Origin: Trichobilharzia regenti
Taxonomy: Eukaryota; Platyhelminthes; Trematoda; Strigeidida; Schistosomatidae
DNA length: 64,000 nucleotides
Direction of reading: 5' to 3'
Assembly (NCBI GenBank): GCA_944472135.2
Contig: OX235265.1
Span: forward strand, 41,513,459-41,577,458
The notes beneath the pieces are model-generated. The model did no database searches and was not told where the DNA came from. It worked only from the letters and a program-made list of their open reading frames with translations. The position numbers were made by a program, and so were the translations under genes. Positions 9,893-21,944 of the stretch are shown piece by piece; positions within the stretch are counted from its first letter, which is position 1; the number at the start of each line of letters is the position of its first letter.

Positions 9893-10935
9893 TGCATCCA
9901 TCTTAGTCCATACTGTTTCAACTCCTCTTCACACGATCTCCTCCATGTCACCCTTGCACTGACGTCCCACCCGCCGCTTCCCTTTCAGGTTCCATTCGAG
10001 GGCTTGACGAGCGATGTCACCCAGCGGCATCCTCAGCCAGTACTGTCCAATCCATCTCCACTTTCTCCTGCATATTTGTTGGGCGATTGGTTATTCTTTT
10101 GTTTGTTCCTATAGTTTTTTGTTGGTGATTCTTTCCGGCCCGGCCATCTGATCTTCAGTATAGATCCAGTGAAGACAGTTGTTGATGAAGGTCTGCAATA
10201 GCCTGTTGGAAATATTCTTTGTGAACCGCACGTCAAGTTTCTGATCCGTATAGAAGAGCTGACTGACTTGACGTTTGTATTGAAAATCCGACTGGGTTTT
10301 GTTGTTGATTCTGAGTTGAGTGACGAAGATTTCCAGATTGGTTTCAGGTTGATGAGTGAATGTGTTTCTCGCCTTCTTGATTCCCCCTCGATTTGACATC
10401 CTCGTCCGTTCCGACTGGCCGTAGTTCAGACAATGCTCCCTAGATAAGTGAGTGAATGAAGTAGCCTCTTTTAAATCGCTCTAGTTGATGGTGATTGGCA
10501 CCGGATGTTGCTGCTGTTGTTTTTGTTGTTGTTCGCTGGTTATTTTCATAACCTCCGTCTTGTCTATGTTCACCTGGAGTCCTGTCTTCGCTGTCTGCTT
10601 CTTCGACCAGTTTTTCGGTCGGTTTTTGCTTGTAAGTCTTCGATTGTGTGTGACATCAAACATAAATCAGCCACACGTGAAATCAAGGTCTTCTAGGTTC
10701 TTCACGTCGGTCGGTTCAGGATATTCCTGTCTTCTCGTTTCTCACTCACTGTCTGACGCATAATCCAGTCCACCACAATTAGGAATATCATTGGTGATAA
10801 TAAGCATTCTTGTCTGACTCCTGTATTTACTCCAAACGCCTAGCTGAGTTTTCCGGTGTGGATCACTTGACATGTGCCGTTGTCGTACAGCTGTTGAATA
10901 AGCCTGATGAATATTTGGGATACACCGAGTACTCT

Positions 10936-11938
10936 TTTTGGGAATAAGATAAAGAAGACACCTTCATAGAACATTTTGTTATAACTCACTATCTGAATTC
11001 AGTAGCTGATTCTATGAAATTACTTGTATATATACAATACAAAAAGATAACTTCTACCTTTTTTAAGAGGATTCTTCAACCGTCTACTGAAAACACGTGA
11101 CTTTGTATAACATGGGCCTAAATTAGATATTTGTCATATTTATATGCCAGTCAGAAATAGAAGTTATGTAGTTATTTAATTACTGATCATTACTGTCAAA
11201 TGAATCACAGTTTTCGGTTGAGTAACAAAGCCATTTTGGCATTTTTACGTGGTACTTTTTCAGCTATATTATTCTGACGTGAATCCTATAATGGTGAAGG
11301 AAGTTTAACTGACTATAGATATGGTATAAACATCAGTGTAATATATATATATATATATATATATTAGAGGTTTTCGGGGCCTCTGATGACTTAAGGGGTT
11401 TCAAAACACTAGACACAGAGCAAATGAATACAGAAATCTAGAGAAAAATCGTCTTATCTCAAACTGAGGTTTACCAAAATGTGTGACTCCCCTGGGCTGG
11501 AGCTAGCAATCTTCCGATTTTTGATTGGAATGAGTTCCTTTAAGATAGTGGTTAGTCATCCCAGTCAAGGATGACTTTCAAAGTCTCTTAGTTCACGGTT
11601 GTATGCATACACGAAATACTTTCTCACTGTGACATCCCAAGAATTGATCAAGTGTAAATACACTCACATCGAAATCCGAAGGTAATGGACTAGATCTCAA
11701 TATCATGGTGGTGTACACCGACTTTCTCAGTTAATAACAGTTCTGGATACTAGAGAGACATGGATTTTCACAAGTTCGGAGACATACTTTGCAGGTGATA
11801 ATTAATAGGTGTTGAACACAGAGGGATTAGGACTTCTTATTGACTGATTCCTAAAAGATAACTACAAGAGAACTGCTAATTTAATACATTTCCTGAATTT
11901 AAGAGACGTAGCTATCTTGAGGAATAATACAGGCTTTC

Positions 11939-11985
<47 letters not shown>

Positions 11986-12373
11986 ATGGGCAATGCGATA
12001 GTACTTGACCTGTTTGCATGTCAGGTTTAGAGAGGGTTGTATGGTGTATGCCTGCACCCCGCAGGTCTTGTAGCGCATCTGGTAGACTGCTATGTTAGTG
12101 ATTCGGAGTTCGCTAGTTTGAATACCAGCATGCCTGAGATATTCATTTCTTTTTCAGTCATTACCCGGTCTAGCATTGCTAGAAGTCTACCAACCTAAGG
12201 TTCTTTCAAGTAGTCTTATTATCATTTATTTTAATTTGAAGGTGAGTGACTATGATACTGAAGTGAGGAGATTGTTCTTGAAGGAAAGACCTTTCTAATT
12301 CACATTTTGCTGATGTACATAAATTCATTTAACTGACTATAAGATGATTTCAGAATCACCATATAATAACCTA
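10936..12373. other. No gene; AT microsatellites and a tRNA-like fragment
   Basis: Contains (AT)n at 11340-11365 and 11941-11982. A possible tRNA-derived fragment lies at 12068-12140 (gtagcgcatctggtagactg, then ttcgctagtttgaatacc), with recognisable A- and B-box-like blocks but no visible cloverleaf. The rest is unassigned. Confidence 0.4.
11941..11982. repeat. (AT)21 microsatellite
   Basis: Uninterrupted AT dinucleotide run of 42 bp. Confidence 0.95.
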
Positions 12374-12374
12374 T

Positions 12375-12604
12375 TGTGCGCCGGTGGCACAGCGGTAGAG
12401 TGCTTGCCGACCACACAGGTGGTTGGGGGTCCGAACCTCGGCTGATGCACTCCTATTTCTCGCAAAGCCAGTAATAAGAGTGGCTAAGAGGGACGGTTGG
12501 GCGTGAGGTTAGCAACCGCATCCCGTAAAAAAAATAAACACCACTGCTACAGAAACTTTAAGCCTGTAGCTTGAAGCCCTATGTTTCACTGGGAACGTAA
12601 AGGA
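12375..12604 (+). mobile_element. SINE-B copy
   Basis: tRNA-like head (gtgcgccggtggcacagcgg, B box gggggtccgaacc), body (gccagtaataagagtggc, gggcgtgaggttagcaacc) and LINE-like tail (gaagccctatgtttcactgg). It is followed directly by an (AT)n tract, 12605-12634, which may have grown from its 3' end. The head is more diverged than in other copies. Confidence 0.85.
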
Positions 12605-12635
<31 letters not shown>

Positions 12636-14039
12636 ATTACCTTTGGATTCGCTACGATATCACCCTTTTTTATAAGTCTCAGAAAACTTCATTTTGTTAA
12701 ATGCCTTTCCGATGTCCACTTTAAAAATACATATATTGAAATTTGAATAGTAGCGTCTGACAAAAGATATCTGTCTCTATGTAAATGTGTGTTCAGGTTG
12801 ATTATGTGTGTTTTTACTGTTAATCAAAAGTTAACAATGAATTCTGCTGTTGTTGTTTGGTTAGTTGGTTTGTTTTTTAAATTCTTATTATCCTATGTAC
12901 AAAATGCAAATGAATAACAACATTGTATATGCTGCAGTTTCATTCTAAGACTGTTTGAAAATGTAACTTCTCTCATAGGATAGAGTCCAGACTGGACTCT
13001 ATCTAATTATCATAATGAATATATAGTCAAGTCATATAAAAATGCAAACATAATGAAAAATTTCAATTAGTCTAATGGATTCCTATTTATTCTCTCATAA
13101 ATTACTATCCAGTGTATGCATAACAGACAAACTACCTACCTACCATTAACTCAGTTTAGTGTAATTTATGGCTTAACGTTAGTGTATAACTAACTGTTGA
13201 TTCGTTAGTCGTTCGTTTCACGGTGTCAGACTTAGCTGATCTTAATTTTAGGATTAACTTTTTTGGATGAAAATAAACGATTAAATAAAAGAATATATCT
13301 GATGCCAGTGAACACTGATCATTTGCTATCAGATCATTCAGTCGAACTAAAAGCTAATAATAGTAACTATTCAGTCAGTGTGGAGATAGAAATCTTGAAG
13401 TTTTTATTACATCAACAGTTGTTTGAGATACGGGAGTATTGATAAGGTTTAATGTCACCTCAGTACTTCTGATTCACAACTTGAAGTATTAATGATAATA
13501 CTTTGGGAAATTAAAGCTGATAATTCCACAGGGAATAAGGCTTGTCATGATATCTGACTATAATCTAGGTGAGTCTTGTGATTAGAATTTTCAAAGTACT
13601 AGGGTATATCTTTATTGTATCGAGTGATTCTTTTTAGACCTGCATTATAGTATCACTTAGCTATAGAACATATATATGTGTTCATACTATTCAAATTACT
13701 GTAAACCTAAAGTTGGTTTAACCAGTTAGAAGAAGGAATAACGTTTGAACTATACAACGGTGGCCAGAGTGTGTAGGTAAAATGAGAAAAATGATCCTTC
13801 AACACTAATGTACCGATGATCAGTATCATCTAAATGTAGAGAACAGAAAATTAGTATACGTGAGAAAATTGCTTAAGTTAAAAATGAACACGAAATCTCT
13901 CATGGAAGTATGTATTCTACTGGGTAAATTACTGACAGTTTGTCGTCAGTCACACTAACCATTATCATTATATGAATAACAAACTGCACCCTAAATCACA
14001 AAGTGACAGAATCTAGAATTTATAGGTCATTTAATTCCT
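12605..14039. other. No gene seen
   Basis: After the AT tract there is unassigned AT-rich DNA without open frames of note. The block 13.9-14.0 kb is also unassigned. Confidence 0.5.
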
Positions 14040-14172
14040 TCCCAGTGGCTAAATGGTCAACTGGATGGTCTACTAACCTGTAGGTCATGGGTTCCTACTG
14101 ATGAAGAGTCCTAAGGTAGGACGAAACAGCTACTCGGTACTCCCTTATTTTTAGTAGTTCTCTAACAAAATT
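14040..14172 (+). mobile_element. SINE-C fragment
   Basis: Starts at the A box (cccagtggctaaatggtc) and contains a partial B box (catgggttcctactg), the hammerhead segment and a short tail (gtagttctctaac). Stem II is well formed here (GUCC UAAGGUA GGAC), but the core reads AUGAAGA, with C3 replaced. Confidence 0.75.
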
Positions 14173-14484
14173 TGTTCAACATTTTACTTCGAAATTAATT
14201 AAATCCTCGTGTTGGAGTTCTGTATAGCCCGCATTAGGTTATATTGTGGTGTTGTGATATAGACAACATGTGCCAACGTAATATTATTCTCACATATTCC
14301 TACAGTTCAATTCGGGATTAGAAACACAATACGATATATCTATCTGAACATTCTTTTTGATGTTAGAGACAGAATACTTTTCACACAGTTCATTACTCCA
14401 TTACCGACAGAATGCTACTGTATATTTGAACATTCTATTTCATATCCTTTGGTGTAAACCGAAATCACACCCTCAGTGATTGGT

Positions 14485-14945
14485 TATTATTATTATTATT
14501 ATATTATTGTATCCTTTAGTTCCTAGAGGAACATAGGGCTTCAGCTGAGCACCTCCATTGCCTTCGGTTTTCTGACAACTTTTTCACCCTGCTCCAGGTC
14601 TGTCCACATGCTTTCATCTCTTCCTCGCATGACCTCCTCCAAGTCACCCTTGGACGACCAACTCGCCGTCTCCCTTTCGGGTTCCACTCGAGCAATGGCT
14701 TGTCTAGTGATGTCACTTGATGGTTTCCTCAGCGTATGGCCAATCCATCTCCATTTCTTTCTGCCTATTTGTTTCACAATCGGCTCCTGATTGGTTCGCT
14801 CCCAGAGATCCCTGTTGCTGATGTTTTCTGGCCATCTGATCTTGAGTATTGAGCGGAGACAGCTGTTAATGAAGGTCTGTAGTTTGTTTGAGGTGCTCTT
14901 TATGACTCGCCAAGTCTCTGATCCGTATAGTAGCACAACAGACAA
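14485..14945 (-). mobile_element. LINE family 1, 3' end
   Basis: The (ATT)n tail sits at the left (14485-14510), followed by the conserved 3' hairpin region (ttcctagaggaacatagggc) and the C-terminal coding region. The best-preserved C-terminus of this family in the window lies here. The element is 5' truncated at about 14945. Confidence 0.9.
14541..14945 (-). pseudogene. LINE reverse-transcriptase ORF, C-terminal 134 codons
   Basis: An open frame with the motif [12 protein letters not shown] at its start, then [53 protein letters not shown] and AIARVEP. This is the region C-terminal to the RT domain shared by endonuclease-type LINE proteins. It lacks the RT palm because of 5' truncation, so it cannot be active. 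A frame change near the end separates [19 protein letters not shown] (overlapping frame 14516-14716) from the upstream part. Confidence 0.85.
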
Positions 14946-16854
14946 ATAATGACATTTGTCAGGTGGTGTACAGTGGATGTCGTTGATAATTTCATAAAAT
15001 AACCGAATACTGATAACAACTGTGGTCTAGTTTTACCTATTCATCTATAAAATTCACCAATATCTTATAGTCTTGTTATCCGACTATGTTAATGAAGAAG
15101 TTTATAAGCAATAAAGGTAAAGAATAGTTTTCTTTTTGTGTTTAATATAATTTCATTAATGTAAATTAACTTTGATTATTCCTTTACTTACATGAACAGG
15201 TAATGGGCGGCGTACGTGATGTGACAAAGCGTACAGAAATATACTTACATTTTCAAATGTTGTTTTTATGTTTACCTATAGTCTGTTCATCACTGTATGG
15301 TTAGTGATACTGAAAATATGGATTATAGGTTGGTGTCGCATTTTTCCATAAGTTAACTTCTTTAGACTAAGATTTCTGATTTAGATAGTCAGGAATTAGT
15401 TGCATAAAGCAGTTTCCTTAACTAGCTGGCTACGCTTTTTATATTAATTATTTAAACTTCATTCTGGCGAGCAAAGAAACACTTCACCTCTGAAGGTCGA
15501 AATCTTCACATGGATTGTGGCAACTGTCTCACGAAGTCGTTTGAGATCAATTGCCCCCCTGTTCATTAAAACAATTCATGCCAATTAAAAACAGCAAACA
15601 GATGATTGTATCAGTACACGTCTCACGTATTTAATTCATTTTACATTTTTATAGGTCTGTAGTTGCAAAAATTCTCGAATTTATTGCAGCCTGCTATCAC
15701 ATATGATGGAAATCTTAAACTCCTTAATTTAGAAGTTAGAAGATGAGTTTTAAAATGCATTAAAAGTTTTGGAAAATTTTCTCCGTTTGTCAACACCCTG
15801 TGATTATTATTATTGTTCCCCACACATCAGCTAATCATGAAACAGAATCATTTAGCCTTGATTTACTTGTCTGCCATCCGTCAATTACCCGGCTTTTCAT
15901 CACTGAACATTCGCTAATTTCATATCTAAAATCACTATTTATACCACTTGTTATAAACTGAGATATCTTGTCACTTGCTACACGTGACTTCAATATATAG
16001 TCACTGCGATAGTTTCAAAATGAAAGCCAAGTCTGTACCTGCTTTTATTTTCTTATCTAATAATGGAAACACAGAAAAACTATGGTAGTTGATTTCTTTA
16101 TTTAGTAAATAAATGTGGGGGAATAGCTTTACAAAATTAAAATTTTCATTCCCTTTTGTTATGTACCTTTTACACAAATGTACTATTTACTGTTGTTTAC
16201 ACCACTTCTGTTCTTAGTTGAGTAGATTTTGCTTACTGTACTCACACACCCTGAAGTCATAAAAGTTTTGTTATGCCTTGCGCCAGTATCCAATGTACAT
16301 GTTTATTGTTCTCCTAACTTTTATGTATTGTAAATACACCGAGATATTTATGATATTCATCTTATATTTTAATCTGTAAACATACTTGGTCCCATAGGGG
16401 AAGTGGTGATCTTGTTTACCTTACAAAGGTATGATGGTAGATACGGGCATATTTCCCCTTTTATCAAGTGAATGTTTTATATAAATACTACTAATAAGCT
16501 TAACTATTCTCTTATCTATACGTTGAAGGAAATATTTATGGTCCTGGTAAAACATTACTCAAAATAAGGGTTTAGTGATGTATATTAGTTGCTAGGTTGT
16601 CTAAATCATATTAGAGATGTTTTAATAATGTTAATTTTGTAAGTGAAGTGAATCAATTGTGAATGGAATTTTATTGTGATGTAGAAATTTGTTCATTAGA
16701 TATCAGAAGATGATGGTATTTATTGCAATACGTGTTGTTGGCTTACGTTAATGGTATAAAGCTCAAACCTCTTTTGTGTTAAAAGGAATTAATGTGCGAA
16801 CAATTTGTTTGCTTGATTTTCTAGATTTTCAGGTTTCAAAAATGCAGCATGTAT
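14946..16854. other. No gene seen
   Basis: About 1.9 kb of AT-rich DNA. Nothing exon-like was found; the largest open stretch (15641-15823, minus) has no recognisable motif. No repeat family was identified. Confidence 0.5.
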
Positions 16855-16990
16855 TGAACTCCGATGGATGCGTACTGATGAAGAGTCCCAAACTAGGACG
16901 AAACAACTGTCCAGTACTTCCAGGTTTTCCAATAGTTCTCTAATTAATAACAGCTCATAATGAAATCCTGTTATCAATAACTAATTTTCC
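16855..16990 (+). mobile_element. SINE-C 3' fragment
   Basis: Starts at the end of the B box (attgaactccgatggatgcg), then the hammerhead segment (about 16868-16925) and the tail (aataacagctcataatgaaatcc). Helix I GUACUG/CAGUAC is perfect and stem II is GUCCC...GGAC, but the core is AUGAAGA (C3 to A). Confidence 0.8.
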
Positions 16991-17461
16991 AAAACCAGTC
17001 ATTACAGCTTTCTCAAAAACCCCATTGCAAGTTGATATATGCGAAAACAGGAAGGCAATCGTTCAAATTATTCTGTAAATCAGACTGTTTAGTGCAAATA
17101 GACTAATATGTGATATAACGTGTCACTAAATGACCTGATTTTTAGTTGTGTAATTATCAGTTTGTCAAATGAAATGTGAAAAGTAATTTGATTAAAGTCT
17201 TCAGTGCTACTAAGTTCGAATGTACCGGAAATAAACTGAGTGATTATTCAAGATGTAAGCAAAGTTTCGTTTTTGTTTAAGAACCTTTATGAAGTTCATT
17301 TCAGTATTCATTTTAATATGTGAATTTTACATAGTCTGAAAGAATAGGGATTATTAGGATTCTGTAACTGCAGCTTATACTATTGGAAGAAACTTCAATT
17401 TCATTCCACATAGATTAGCTTCTTTGGTTCTTGTAGTTTATCTTAGTTACCAATATAATTT
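16991..17461. other. No gene seen
   Basis: Unassigned AT-rich sequence between two SINE-C copies. Confidence 0.45.
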
Positions 17462-17636
17462 AGGGTTTCAGCATGAACTGACATTCATCAGAGAACCATT
17501 GGGAAACCTGGATGTACTGGACAACTATCTCATCCTAGTTTGCGACCCTTCATCACTACGTAACCGCCGTCAGGATTCGAACCCAGAATCTCCAGGTTAC
17601 AACGCTAGCTCGTAGACCATTAGGCCACTGAAATAT
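17462..17636 (-). mobile_element. SINE-C, left arm of a fold-back pair
   Basis: Minus-strand tail, hammerhead (core AUGAAGG), B box (aggattcgaaccc) and A box (accattaggccactg). The join to the plus-strand arm, cagggcactttaatatcc, matches the join in the 8.6-kb pair (aggacacttaaatacc). This suggests both pairs descend from one composite. Confidence 0.8.
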
Positions 17637-18055
17637 CAGGGCACTTTAATATCCATATGATGCTAACTAGTGACTAGCCCTATTCAGGTAGGTAGTTACC
17701 TGCGTTCTGGTGAGAAGTCATCACCATTGGGGTACAGCAGGTTGGGTGTTAGGACGAATACTCGCCAATGACATTGGCTAGTGGTCGCGCCACATCGTGA
17801 ATTGACAGAAGGTGGAATTCATGAGCTAGCCACTGAATCCGGTCCCAGTGGCCTAATGGCCTATGAGCTAGCGCTGTAACCTGGAGGTCCTGGGTTCGAA
17901 TCCTGACGATGAGTGCGTAATGGTGAAGAGTCCCAAACTAGGACGAGATAGTTGTCCAGTACATCCAGGTTTCCCAATGGTTCTCTGACCAATGTCAGTT
18001 CGTGATGAAATCCTGTAGCAAATCAAATCCCTGCAAACCAACACTTGAATACCAA
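17637..18055 (+). mobile_element. SINE-C, full-length, right arm of a fold-back pair
   Basis: Head (cactttaatatccatatgatg), gactagccctattcagg, gaagtcatcaccattgg, acgaatactcgccaatg, A box (cagtggcctaatggcc), B box (gggttcgaatcc), hammerhead (about 17905-17965) and a complete tail ending ccaacacttgaatacc. The hammerhead core is GUGAAGA and the GAAA position reads GAGA, so it is inactive by sequence. Confidence 0.85.
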
Positions 18056-18924
18056 TATAATTTATGTAGTACTCTTAAGGTACGATAAACTCACCAATTT
18101 TGTATTCATACTAAACGGGCTTCCTATGTAAATCTGGGGACTTCAATTATTTGTCCAAATAACTTCATATTCTGGAGACTTAAAGATGACTGCTTAAAAG
18201 AAGGTCAAAAACAGGGAGAAAAGTGTATAAAGGTTAATTGACCATAAAATCATACGTAATACTTTTCTTGATTGAAATGGCACATTCGTGGTGGTGGTGG
18301 GGGGTTAAAATCAAAGAAGTCATTAGAGAAGAGAGAGAATGTAATATTAAAGCAATGAGGTTACAATATTTGTGGACGAGATTGACTCATTATCATCTCT
18401 TGATTTATTTGTCTTGGCAACAGGTGAGTTTATTTTAGACCTGCAGATATATGAAATTAAGGAGCATGAACAGGGCACAAAAAATAACTTACTTAACCTA
18501 ATTGAAGATATCAGTAACTGTTAGGTATGCCAGCTTAGCTTTCATAAAATTGTAACATTCTCATGTCTTCTATATTATTCTATATTTGTTGGTCCAATCA
18601 TTTTTCAAATTGTCTGTGGATGTCTTAAGATCTTACAGTTATTGTTATTACCGATAACAAAATACTACTAGTCAGGTGTTCTACAATGAAGAATGGAGTA
18701 TTCAAATGCTAACTGGACAATATTTCTCATGTTTCAATAAAAAGAATTATAGGTTAACAGGCGAAAATTTAAACAATGGCGTCCCAATGAATGCAAACGC
18801 AGGAGTGACCCTGAGCTGACTAGTGATTTTTGCACAAAAAATGACGTATTTTCTTTTACAAGAAAATGCATGAAAACACATTAAACAGGATATATTTTTA
18901 CTCTGCTATGGCTTAAAACTATGT
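18056..18924. other. No gene recognised
   Basis: A plus-strand open stretch 18238-18438 includes a Trp-rich run from a GGT/GTG tract (about 18290-18302) and has no family resemblance. Some of 18.78-18.92 kb may be the 3' flank of the Merlin element. No terminal inverted repeat could be fixed by eye. Confidence 0.4.
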
Positions 18925-19770
18925 CCTAGTTATCATGGAGAGTGTCAGTTTTTGAATTACACCAATTTCTAAAAATAAGTTGGTTTTGAGAGCCGTATAT
19001 TGCCTTTATCCTAATTTTCAATCTCTCCCATAAGCCCTGTATTGAATTAGTATGAGTGTCAGTTGTGGAGTTGACAAAATCATCTGAATGGCTAATTCGA
19101 TTACGTATATATCTCAAATCCGATAAGCGGCTATATCCCGCCCATTTATCAGTGTGGATAATGGTACTAGGGATAAAGAGGCTTTAAATAATAGGCAGAA
19201 GAGTGTCGGCACTGCTGTTTGGAATAACTTCGATTATCTCCTTCTGAATTCGAGTACCATAAATTCCCAGTACCCAAAAATGTTTAGCTCTAGCGTGACT
19301 ACGCTTGTAATTCTACTTTATGAGCACTGTTTCGTCGACGTGAACGATTACACCAACTCGTCGCAACACTTGTGTAACATTATTCAATTTCCAGGAAGCT
19401 AAATCTCGGCAAAAGTGAAACCACTGCACAGTTGCCATCAAGCTACTTTCTGTCTGAGAGGCTGTTGGCCTCACTCCAGACTTCAGTATCCAGTAATGGC
19501 ACAGAGACAGTATATTCGTCAAACGAAGTTTTGATTTTGCAAAGAAAATTCCTAGAAAACAATGAACTGATTGTTTAACTTACCATTACGAACACTCGTT
19601 CATATCATACACTCCGTACATCTAAATATGTATCCATAAACAACTTGTGTATACGGTCGCAGGTTCATTGAAACACCACAGTTGCATCTGCAAATACGTA
19701 CCATCAATCCATTATCTAGACAGTATTTAAAAATGTGATCCGGGTGAAATTTGCTCCTCATTTTATGAAC
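18925..19770 (-). mobile_element. Merlin-type (IS1016/ISXO2-like) DNA transposon relic
   Basis: Minus-strand coding remains of a cut-and-paste transposase. In order (19.77 to 18.93 kb): a zinc-ribbon-like N-terminus (ICRCNCG, then GYIFRCTEC), a segment MATVQWFHFCRDLASWKL, the first catalytic Asp in IVHVDET, a core strand AKHFWVLGIYG, SADTLLPII, the second Asp in IHTDKWAGYSRLSDL, then ISHSDDFVNS and HTNSIQGLWERLKIRIKAI. This is the layout of the IS1595/ISXO2 DDE domain used by Merlin elements, which are known in schistosomes. TIRs and the 8-9 bp target duplications typical of Merlin were not located. Confidence 0.8.
18926..19522 (-). pseudogene. Broken Merlin transposase, DDE domain
   Basis: From 19522 to 18926 on the minus strand one frame can be followed throughout, interrupted by two in-frame stops: one two codons after VDETVL and one after DTLLPII. 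The third catalytic residue, expected as Glu in the HTN.IE..W context, is Gln here (HTNSIQGLW). Two nonsense changes plus loss of an acidic catalytic residue make an active product impossible. The absence of frameshifts over about 200 codons means that the decay is modest. Confidence 0.8.
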
Positions 19771-19887
19771 AGCGTTCATTTCTGCGCTAGAATAATGGCA
19801 GATGTCTTTGGCTAACGATTAGCATGCGTCCTTGGAGCGTTCGAATCCCTAGGACGCTATTGTTTAACTGCGGCTTAATAGGTTATT
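19771..19887. other. tRNA-like fragment, unassigned
   Basis: At 19806-19855 ttggctaacgattagcatgc and gagcgttcgaatccctagg resemble an A and a B box spaced about 30 nt apart. It could be a decayed tRNA-derived element or chance. Confidence 0.3.
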
Positions 19888-20492
19888 AATTATTATTATA
19901 TCCTTTAATTCCTAGAGGAACATAGGGATTCACCTGCGCATCTCCATTGCCTTCGGTTCTCTGCTAGAGTTTTAACCTGGCTCGAAGTCTACCTACATTC
20001 TTTCATCTCCTCTTCACATGACCTCCTCCAAGTCACCACACCCTGTCACTGACAACCAACTCGCCGCTTCTTATTCGGTTAGGTTCCACTCGAGCGATGG
20101 CTTGTCTAGTGATGTCACTTGATGGTTTGTTTTCTCAGAGTATGGCCAATCCATCTCCATTTCTTCCTGCCTATTTGCTTCACAATCGATTTCTGCTGGG
20201 TTGGTTCGCTCATTCCCAGAGATCCATGTTCCTGATCTTTTCTGGCCGGCCATCTGATCTTGAGTAGTGTCGAGCGAAGACAGCTATTGATGAAGGTCTG
20301 TAGTTTGTTTGAGATGCTCTTAATGACGCGCTGGTTAAGTCTCTGATCCGTATAGTAGCACTGACTGACTTCACATTGGAGTTGAAAATCCGGATCTTAT
20401 TTTTGATGGTGAGGGCTGTTGACCTGCACATAGACTTGAGAGTAATGAGAGCTTGTCTTGCTTTTCCGATTCTTGCTTTGATATCTTCATTA
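19888..20492 (-). mobile_element. LINE family 1, 3' end
   Basis: Reversed 3' end (attattatatcctttaattc, cctagaggaacataggg) followed by coding sequence on the minus strand. Frames 20071-20253 (KRSGTWISGNERTNPAEIDC, then [20 protein letters not shown]) and 20210-20431 ([30 protein letters not shown]) match the 39.8- and 62.6-kb copies. 5' truncated at about 20492. Confidence 0.88.
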
Positions 20493-21061
20493 ATAAACCA
20501 AGTGATTTATACGTGAGACGGGATGTTTTCCCCACTGTATACACCTTTGAGTATTCTTATCCTCTCTTACATTAAAAAAGAGAGGTTAAAACTGACCTTC
20601 ACAACTCTTGTACTATCAGTTAGATTCAATAGAATTATTGAACATCCACTTATGGTCATTCATTATTCTAATTGAGATAATTATTTATTATGATTCACAA
20701 TAAAAAAAAAGAACATAAACTTAATTATTTTAACTAATAATAAAAATTCACATTGGCAAGCATAAAAAGAATTCACTAGACAAATATTCTTTTGTTTTAT
20801 TCATCACTGTTATATTTAAGCACAACAGAGTTGTTCTGTTTTTGTTTGTTTTCTACGGACTCACATCACTTTATTCTTAATATTTAGTATTTGGCATTTC
20901 TGTTGATATGTTTGATGATTGAAGGTTATAAGAACAGGATGCCTAAGTAGAATATTTTGTCAATGAATAGAACTGACAGGACTGTAAGATATTTCAAACC
21001 TTTTACTAGATATGTTTAATACATTCTTCAATGAACAGGATACACTTTAAGTAAAATTAAT
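20493..21061. other. No gene seen
   Basis: AT-rich, with an A-run at about 20701. No coding signal or recognised repeat. Confidence 0.5.
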
Positions 21062-21290
21062 GGTTAGTGACTAGCTGTGGAATCCAGGCTGGGTATTTCG
21101 TCCTATTTGGGACTCGTCTACCAGCTGGATGTACCTGGATTCTCAAGTCAATGAGTGATGGTGTTCCCACCTAGGCTCGAACCCAGTGACCATAGTTTTA
21201 AACGCCAAAGTATTATCAATTGGACCGTTAGTTCGGTGGGTCTTATTAATTATTGAATTCAATTTTAGATTTTCCTATCGACTGAATTGA
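21062..21290 (-). mobile_element. Sm-alpha-like repeat with tRNA head
   Basis: On the minus strand from right to left: the upstream unit segment (ggaaaatctaaaattgaattc, 21254-21274, then aataattaataagacccacc), a tRNA-like head with B box (gggttcgagcctaggtgg), the hammerhead region (21080-21134) and the start of the 3' part (ctggattccacagctagtc). The A box is damaged. This copy shows that the AATT-rich segment lies 5' of the tRNA head. In the 9.7- and 54.5-kb copies the same segment lies 3', so the unit is circularly permuted. Confidence 0.8.
21080..21134 (-). ncRNA. Decayed hammerhead ribozyme (Sm-alpha type)
   Basis: Helix I (AUCCAG/CUGGAU), stem II (GUCCC AAAUA GGAC) and GAAA are intact. 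The core region reads CUGGUAGACGA, with a four-base insertion-like change, and the site before CUGGAU is AGC rather than a UH cleavage site. Not expected to cleave. Confidence 0.55.
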
Positions 21291-21944
21291 TAATATTTCT
21301 CAAAATGTTTGATGAGGGTACATCACAGAGTTGTTTGGTTTGTAGAATAACTTTTTATATCTTGATAAGATGGTGATTTGCTGACATTATGATAATCTAC
21401 TTTTCTAGGGATTATAAAAAGCGTATCAATATGCATGGTATTCAGATACACGGAAAGGCCTTTTCCTTTGTCATCTTTGTCCATTAACATTTTTTAGCGT
21501 ATACGAGTGTTGCGACAACTTCTCATAATGTACCTTCAAGTAATATGCGGGTTCTTTTGTGGGGAGGGGTGTGTGTGTGTGGAAATATGTGATTTCGCCC
21601 AGTGAAAATTGACACAGTTTATCGAACAAAGCTGAGGATAGATAATACGTTATTTGTCATTTCAAATTTGTGAGAACTAATTAAGATTTCGACATATTCC
21701 TGGACATATTTGTTTGTATAAATTTAAGACATATAGTGAACTATCAGTATGCATATTCTAAAAATAATAATAATAACGACAATGATAATGATAATAATGG
21801 CTTTATTCCATACAATACTTTTGGTACAAATATGCAAATTTCAGTGTGTAGTACAGTATTGCACCTAACTTTCTCATTACAGGGATTATAATTAAAGCAG
21901 GGAATTTACACAGATAATATTGTTCAATAAGAAAATGAATATAA
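21291..21944. other. No gene seen
   Basis: Unassigned, with a (GT)n-like stretch at 21571-21580 and an imperfect (AAT/GAT)n tract at about 21760-21798. Confidence 0.45.

Larger units (their letters stand above)
9593..10935 (-). mobile_element. LINE family 1 fragment, interrupted
   Basis: A 5'-truncated LINE. The 3' end is at the left (ttcctagtggaacatagggc), and coding sequence runs right to left with many frameshifts. Minus-strand frames include FINNCLHWIYTEDQMAGPER (10109-10399) and LQVNIDKTEVMKITSEQQQ (10481-10663), equivalent to the VNIDKTEVMKV region downstream of the RT palm in the 62-kb copy. The segment 9692-9892 is a later Sm-alpha-like insertion. Beyond 10.7 kb weak homology to the RT palm region persists (gttgaataagcctgatg), ending near 10935. 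Confidence 0.8.
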
